Source of the DNA: Sapria himalayana
Taxonomy: Eukaryota > Streptophyta > Magnoliopsida > Malpighiales > Rafflesiaceae
Direction: 5' to 3'
Length of the DNA: 64,000 nt
NCBI GenBank assembly: GCA_029783825.1
Contig: JAREIK010002259.1
Span: 270,546 to 334,545 of the forward strand
Position numbers and translations under genes: made by a program. The notes under the pieces were generated by a model. It did not search any database. It was not told where the DNA came from and saw nothing but the letters and a program-made list of their open reading frames with translations. Positions 59,910-64,000 of the stretch are shown one piece after another (position 1 is the first letter of the stretch; each line of letters begins with the position of its first letter).

Positions 59910-60430
59910 GTATTGGTGCATTAACAATACTAAAAACATGTTCAATGATATTTCTTAATCACGTATGACATAAGTTGAATATCTCATCTCTTCCAATAAC
60001 TATACCACAATGACAAAAATCATTCAACTAATAATGAACATTATGATATGGTGCAATAAAATCTCTAATATGTGTATATGCTGCATACACTAAATAATAA
60101 TTTTTTTGAAAAATAGAATTTAGTATATTATCATCTTATTAAATAAAAATAGTAATAAATAAAATAAAGCATGAATATTCACCTGACGAGAGCATCCAAA
60201 GATTTTGTTGCGGTTTTCAAATAGTTTTCATCAAGACTCTTAAATCATGACCTATTCATTCTCATCTAACAATTACATACTTAAAGTTCATATCAAAATC
60301 ATAAATTACCATAATATTTTGAAAATATTCTCTTTCCACGATCTTGATATGGTACTTTTTGTTCAATAGGAATGCATGCATGGATAAGAGTTCTATCAAT
60401 TGCACCAATACCACCCTACAAAAAAAATAA
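59910..60430 (-). pseudogene. PIF/Harbinger transposase, catalytic part
   Basis: On the minus strand, GGIGAIDRTLIHACIPIEQK (about 60,360-60,420) is the start of the Harbinger DDE domain (GCIGAIDGT.I). KYYGNL.FDMNFKYVIVRWE.IGHDLRVL follows (family QNV.A.CDFDM.F.YVL.GWEGSAHDSRVL). After an AT-rich probable intron come YTHIRDFIAPYHNVHY and LRNIIEHVFSIVN (family YVD.GY....GF..PY....Y and LRNVIER.FG.LK). The catalytic D of AIDGT is kept. Frameshifts and stops are present. The last codons are at the copia insertion point; the C-terminus continues at 54,831 and below. The N-terminal part probably extends right to about 61 kb but I cannot read it reliably. Confidence 0.78.
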
Positions 60431-61400
60431 AAGTTAAAAATATAGATATTTATCTTAATATAAGAATAATAAAAATATGTTGAAAATAATAACTTATAAA
60501 GATATTATGCCTTAAAAATTTGTCTTAACCGATGATAAGAGATACCATTTGAACTATCATTGAATGATGGAAAAATTATCTCTCTTGGGAAGCTCACCAT
60601 GACCACTAAAATATAATGTAAGTATTTATGAATTATTTGGTCTGAGTGTTAAAATCTATTTTTTAATAATTTGTTTTGAAGATTATGACTTATAGTCATT
60701 AATAAAATGATTACTTTCTCTTCAACACTCAAATATTTACTATCAATAAGTCATTTTTTTTTTCGAAACATGTGACATTGAGAAATAAATTTATATTTTT
60801 TTCATTCACATTAGTTCTTAACATATATTAGATGAACCATATAAAACTTCTCGAATGAAAAATAAACTTGTAAATGATGAAATAGAAACTCGTTCTTTAT
60901 CAATAAATACGTCTTTTATTTATTGGAGTAATAACACAATCAATCTTTTTTTTTTCATTCTTGTCACTTTTTACTTTATATCATTATCTTTACTTGATGA
61001 TGAACTTGAACAATTTGATTGATGAGAAGGATTCTCTATAAGAGCATGTATTTTAAAAAATCATAATCTTTATGAAATAAAAACATAATAAAATTGTTAT
61101 AACAATGTATAAGGAACAATATCACTGTGTTATGGTGACATCACATCACACCCATTTCAAATATATATACTAATATTAAAATGAACTTTTTTATTAATAT
61201 GTAGAGAATGAGTCTTACAATTATAAATATTAAAATGCAAAAAGTATCTAAAATAAGTCAATCAAAGTACTGTGTTACAATCATCCATGCAAAATATAGT
61301 ATATGTATTCCACAAATCCAAAAAGTATATTTTAAATCATTTTTGTAAGTTTTGAAGTCATCACATTTGCTATTGGTTACTTTTCATTTTCACCCACACA
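60431..61400. other. AT-rich region, probable Harbinger transposase 5' part and introns
   Basis: It lies between the catalytic exon and the Myb-like region of the same element. No block is clear enough to call. Confidence 0.35.
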
Positions 61401-62240
61401 ACTATTATATTCTTTCTTCTTACAGTACACATTGATTGCGACATAATTCAATGAATTCTCATAAGTTGTAATTTTCTTCAAAATTTATATACATTTTTTC
61501 ACTTAAAGTCCTTCAAAATTTTCTAATGCATTAATTAGTTGACTCATTTCTTCTTGGGTTTATTCTCTTTTTCCCTTATATTTTTTCTTAGTACATTATA
61601 CTTCACTAATATTTCTTAGCAAATTTTTTTCTTTTTCTAGTTTATTTGGAGTTTTACAAGGCATAAATATAAAATATGCTGATGGTTCCTTAGGGCCAAA
61701 AGCTATCCCTCCTTCAGAATTTTAATTTTTAGACCCAGTAGCTAATACTCCTCCAAACAATATCTCTAATTTCTTCATGTTTGGTAACGTTCTATAATAT
61801 AATTGTTTAGCTTCTAGATATTGCTATTTAACAAGATAACAAAAAATAAATTAGTCATGCGTGTGTATATATAACACCCATTTTAAAGACTTAAATTTTA
61901 TAAAAAAACTACCTACAAATATTCAACCCATTTTAAAGCCTAATTCTATAATATATTCAACCCATTTAACAAGATAAATGTGTCTAGTCACATTTAATAT
62001 TCTATTCTAAGAGAGATATTATATTTTCATGCAATCCCACCTATTCTTAAGTTATTTTGACGTATAGTATTTTCCAAGTAACTTCTCTAGTTCTTTATCA
62101 ATTAAAGGCCATATATTAGGCTTTAAACTTTCACTTGCTTTAAAGTTTTTATTTATTCTTTGAAGATAAAGATTAATAAAGTGGTTTTTTTAATAGGATT
62201 AGTCCAATTTGCCATATTAGTTTCAATATTTTGATTTAAT
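61400..62240 (-). pseudogene. Myb/SANT-like (trihelix) second protein of PIF/Harbinger, relic
   Basis: On the minus strand, MANWTNPIKKTTLLIFI opens a region near 62,160-62,220 that resembles the plant Myb/SANT-like DNA-binding domain (.W......F.....E...G......F+..W). A low-complexity tail follows with GGIAFGPKEPSAYFIFMPCK near 61,660-61,730 and a lysine/glutamate-rich segment with KKKYKGKRENKP near 61,565-61,600. PIF/Harbinger elements carry such a protein as the partner that brings the transposase to DNA, and it lies beside the transposase here on the same strand. Many stops make it non-coding; the call depends partly on context. Confidence 0.5.
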
Positions 62241-62333
62241 ACTGTATAAAAAATTAACAAACATCAATAATTATGTAGGAGTTGTTTGGTTATCATGCCA
62301 AGTATAGAAAAGAGAAAAGAGATGGTGAAGAGA

Positions 62334-62335
<2 letters not shown>

Positions 62336-62392
<57 letters not shown>
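62336..62392. repeat. AT microsatellite ending in CA units
   Basis: About 22 AT units followed by five CA units. The ORF with a YIYIYI run across it is an artefact of the repeat. Confidence 0.9.
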
Positions 62393-62998
62393 TAAATGTA
62401 AGCTTATGTGGGAATCGATTTTTTTCTTTTTTTTTCAGGATCTTAACCAAAAGCATGAGATCATATGTAAGCTTCCATTCCAATTCATGTTTGTATTTAA
62501 ATTGTGTCTGGTACAATTTAACATAAATGGTAATATTGCATTCAATTTAAGAATTTTATTCTGCCTACAAAAATGTAAGATAAACAAGCATACACTAAAT
62601 AACCTAATAACCAATCAACAAGAAATTGAAAAAACTAAGCTTCTAGACTTCTAGAGATAGAAAGAAAAAATGAAGAAGAAGAGTTATCTTGATAAATCTA
62701 AACATTGGAGGTAGTCGTGGAACCTCAGAGCAAGTGAGCAGAGGGATGAGTGACAGGGTCGGGTAGCTCCCTTATTTTTCAGTCAAGAAAATGAGCTAGA
62801 GAAGAGGATGGTTCTTCGATCGAGAAGCGAGGAAGAAGAGTAGAGAAGGGGGAGATCCAAAAGAAGGGATAGAGTGGATTGATCGTGGTGGCTTTTTTCG
62901 AATGGAAAAAGCCAAATTTCCTTGCTTTTTGGTTTATCTACTTTTTTAAAAAAATTTAGTGATAAGTGAGAAAAAAAATAAAAAAACAAACATCTTAA

Positions 62999-63023
62999 TG
63001 CCGAAAGCAAGTTGCTTTCGGCA
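62999..63023. repeat. Perfect short inverted repeat
   Basis: TGCCGAAAGCAA and TTGCTTTCGGCA are exact reverse complements separated by a single G. It stands out as GC-rich in poly-A/T surroundings and lies 26 bases inside the possible element end at 63,049. Confidence 0.8.
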
Positions 63024-63196
63024 AAAAGTTATAAAAGCAAACACACCCTATATTTCTTAATGTGAGTAAATGTTTTCTTAGACACACCTAAATTTTTTTT
63101 AGATATATTGGTTTTTTTTGGTAAGTTTATTTTATTAATTTATAAATCATCTCTTTTGGTGGATGAATATCATTTTTACAAACTACTTACTTGCTA

Positions 63197-64000
63197 TAGA
63201 GGCGTCAACCGGGCCTGCCCAACCGGCACGAGGCACGGCTCGGCACGATTCTGCTGTGCCTGAGCCGGCCCAGCAGGAGAATTTCTCGGGCCCGTGCCAT
63301 GCCCGACCACGACATCAATGATGTCGTGCCGAGGCTAATCAGGCCTCGTGTCATGCCTGACCCGTGGTATGGCCTGCCGGCATGAGACACCGAGAGCTAC
63401 CTCACCTCCAGCACCATACGCATCAGGAAAATGCGTGGGCACGGGTTCGAAGCCACTCTGAATCGACCCATGCCCGAATCCCCCCCACCCACCCACTCCA
63501 ACAGTTAAAAAAATAAAATTTGAATATTAGTCGTTGGATTTGGGCCTCCAATGACTAGGGGTAGAATCCAATGGCTATCATGATTCTGCCCCCTAAATAT
63601 CAATAAAAAATTAAAAAAAAACATAATAATTACTTTAAAAAATTAAATTTCATTCCTCTAATCTATAAAAATCCCCAACCTTTATAAATTTTATATTTTC
63701 ATTAATATTTATTCTCACACTCTCAAATTTTCTTTCAAAGTTCTTGCTCTTCTCTCTTTTGGGACCCAGGATTTTATCATTCGGCTCGGCTTTTCGGGAC
63801 TAATAACTCGGGTTTTAAAGTTTGAACTAGACTGTGGTGTATTGTGCACGTGATATACATCACTGCTTTATGGATATTTTAATTTTTGTTTAGTATTGAA
63901 CTATAATTTTTAACTTATAAATTATTATTTAAAAAAATTATGTGATTTTGTTTACTTTCTCTCTCTCTCTGGTTTATCTCTCTAATCTGAATATCTAAAA
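63197..64000 (+). mobile_element. hAT element 5' end, running off the window
   Basis: An abrupt GC-rich block begins TAGAGGCGTCAACCGGGCC and continues to about 63,490 with repeated GGCACG, GCCCGTGCC and TCGTGCCGAGG words, the usual subterminal structure of plant hAT elements. After it the sequence becomes AT-rich, as in hAT leader regions. No transposase coding sequence is reached before the window ends. The end resembles the opposite end of the hAT relic at 36,047 (TATAGGCGGGCCCGG). Confidence 0.55.

Larger units (their letters stand above)
62276..63049. mobile_element. Possible Tourist/Harbinger-type ends
   Basis: GGAGTTGTTTGGTTAT at 62,278 faces, in inverted orientation, GGGTGTGTTTGCTTTTATAAC ending at 63,049. 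Such GTTTG-containing ends are typical of Tourist-like MITEs. The interior holds the AT microsatellite, a purine-rich stretch at about 62,640-62,880, and a perfect hairpin at 62,999. It could be a separate MITE or the right end of the Harbinger element. No convincing 3-bp duplication was found. Confidence 0.3.

Noticed and set aside
62271..62516. 81-codon minus-strand ORF with a YIYIYI run
   Set aside because: Translation of the AT microsatellite and its flanks.
24452..64000. Search for an intact host gene, CRISPR array or unusual gene cluster
   Set aside because: Every longer ORF here is part of a known transposon class, a repeat artefact or an antisense shadow; no regularly spaced direct repeats of CRISPR type exist. 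No undescribed system is supported.

Overview
The window joins two very different kinds of plant DNA. Bases 1 to about 24,451 have the balanced base composition and sparse gene content of an angiosperm mitochondrial genome. They hold full-length but broken nad9 and a truncated, broken matR (the maturase ORF of nad1 intron 4). From about 24,452 to 64,000 the DNA is strongly AT-rich, like the repeat-filled intergenic DNA of a plant nuclear chromosome. It consists almost entirely of decayed transposable elements of nearly every plant class. The simplest reading is a large nuclear insertion of mitochondrial DNA (NUMT). Its right edge lies at about 24,451 and its left edge lies outside the window. 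The organism is a flowering plant; I cannot name the species. An assembly chimera is the main alternative.

Layout of the mitochondrial block: 1-18.4 kb has no gene I can recognise, only scattered short repeats. A decayed Ty1/copia fragment lies at 18.4-19.0 kb and another at 21.5-21.8 kb, as is common for nuclear DNA captured by plant mitochondria. nad9 (minus strand) is at 19,890-20,461, with a premature TGA and a one-base deletion. matR (minus strand) is at about 22,745-24,451; it is cut off at its 5' end by the junction, has several stops and frameshifts, and its reverse-transcriptase YADD is changed to YAND.

Layout of the nuclear block: a CACTA (En/Spm) element at 24.45-31.48 kb (ORF2-like, then TNP2-like, minus strand) is truncated by the mitochondrial junction. 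A smaller CACTA at 31.6-35.1 kb carries only ORF2. A foldback element lies at 35.5-35.8 kb and a hAT transposase relic at 36.0-37.9 kb. A copia relic at 38.3-41.9 kb contains a long hairpin. Then come an L1-type LINE (43.2-44.3 kb), a faint copia trace (45.3-45.8 kb) and a local tandem duplication (46.4-46.8 kb). A MULE transposase relic (47.5-50.4 kb) is split by a hAT-like element. A third copia relic follows (50.5-52.2 kb), then an RTE-type LINE (52.5-53.7 kb). A PIF/Harbinger transposase gene is split by a structurally complete copia element with two LTRs and a 5-bp target-site duplication (54,832-59,909). The Myb-like partner region of that Harbinger lies at 61.4-62.2 kb, and another hAT terminus runs off the right edge.

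No intact host gene, rRNA, confident tRNA or CRISPR array is visible. I found no new gene system. What is notable is the structure: the mitochondria-CACTA junction with an apparent short templated filler, and the nested insertions with identifiable target-site duplications. Protein family calls come from reading translations by eye, not from database searches.
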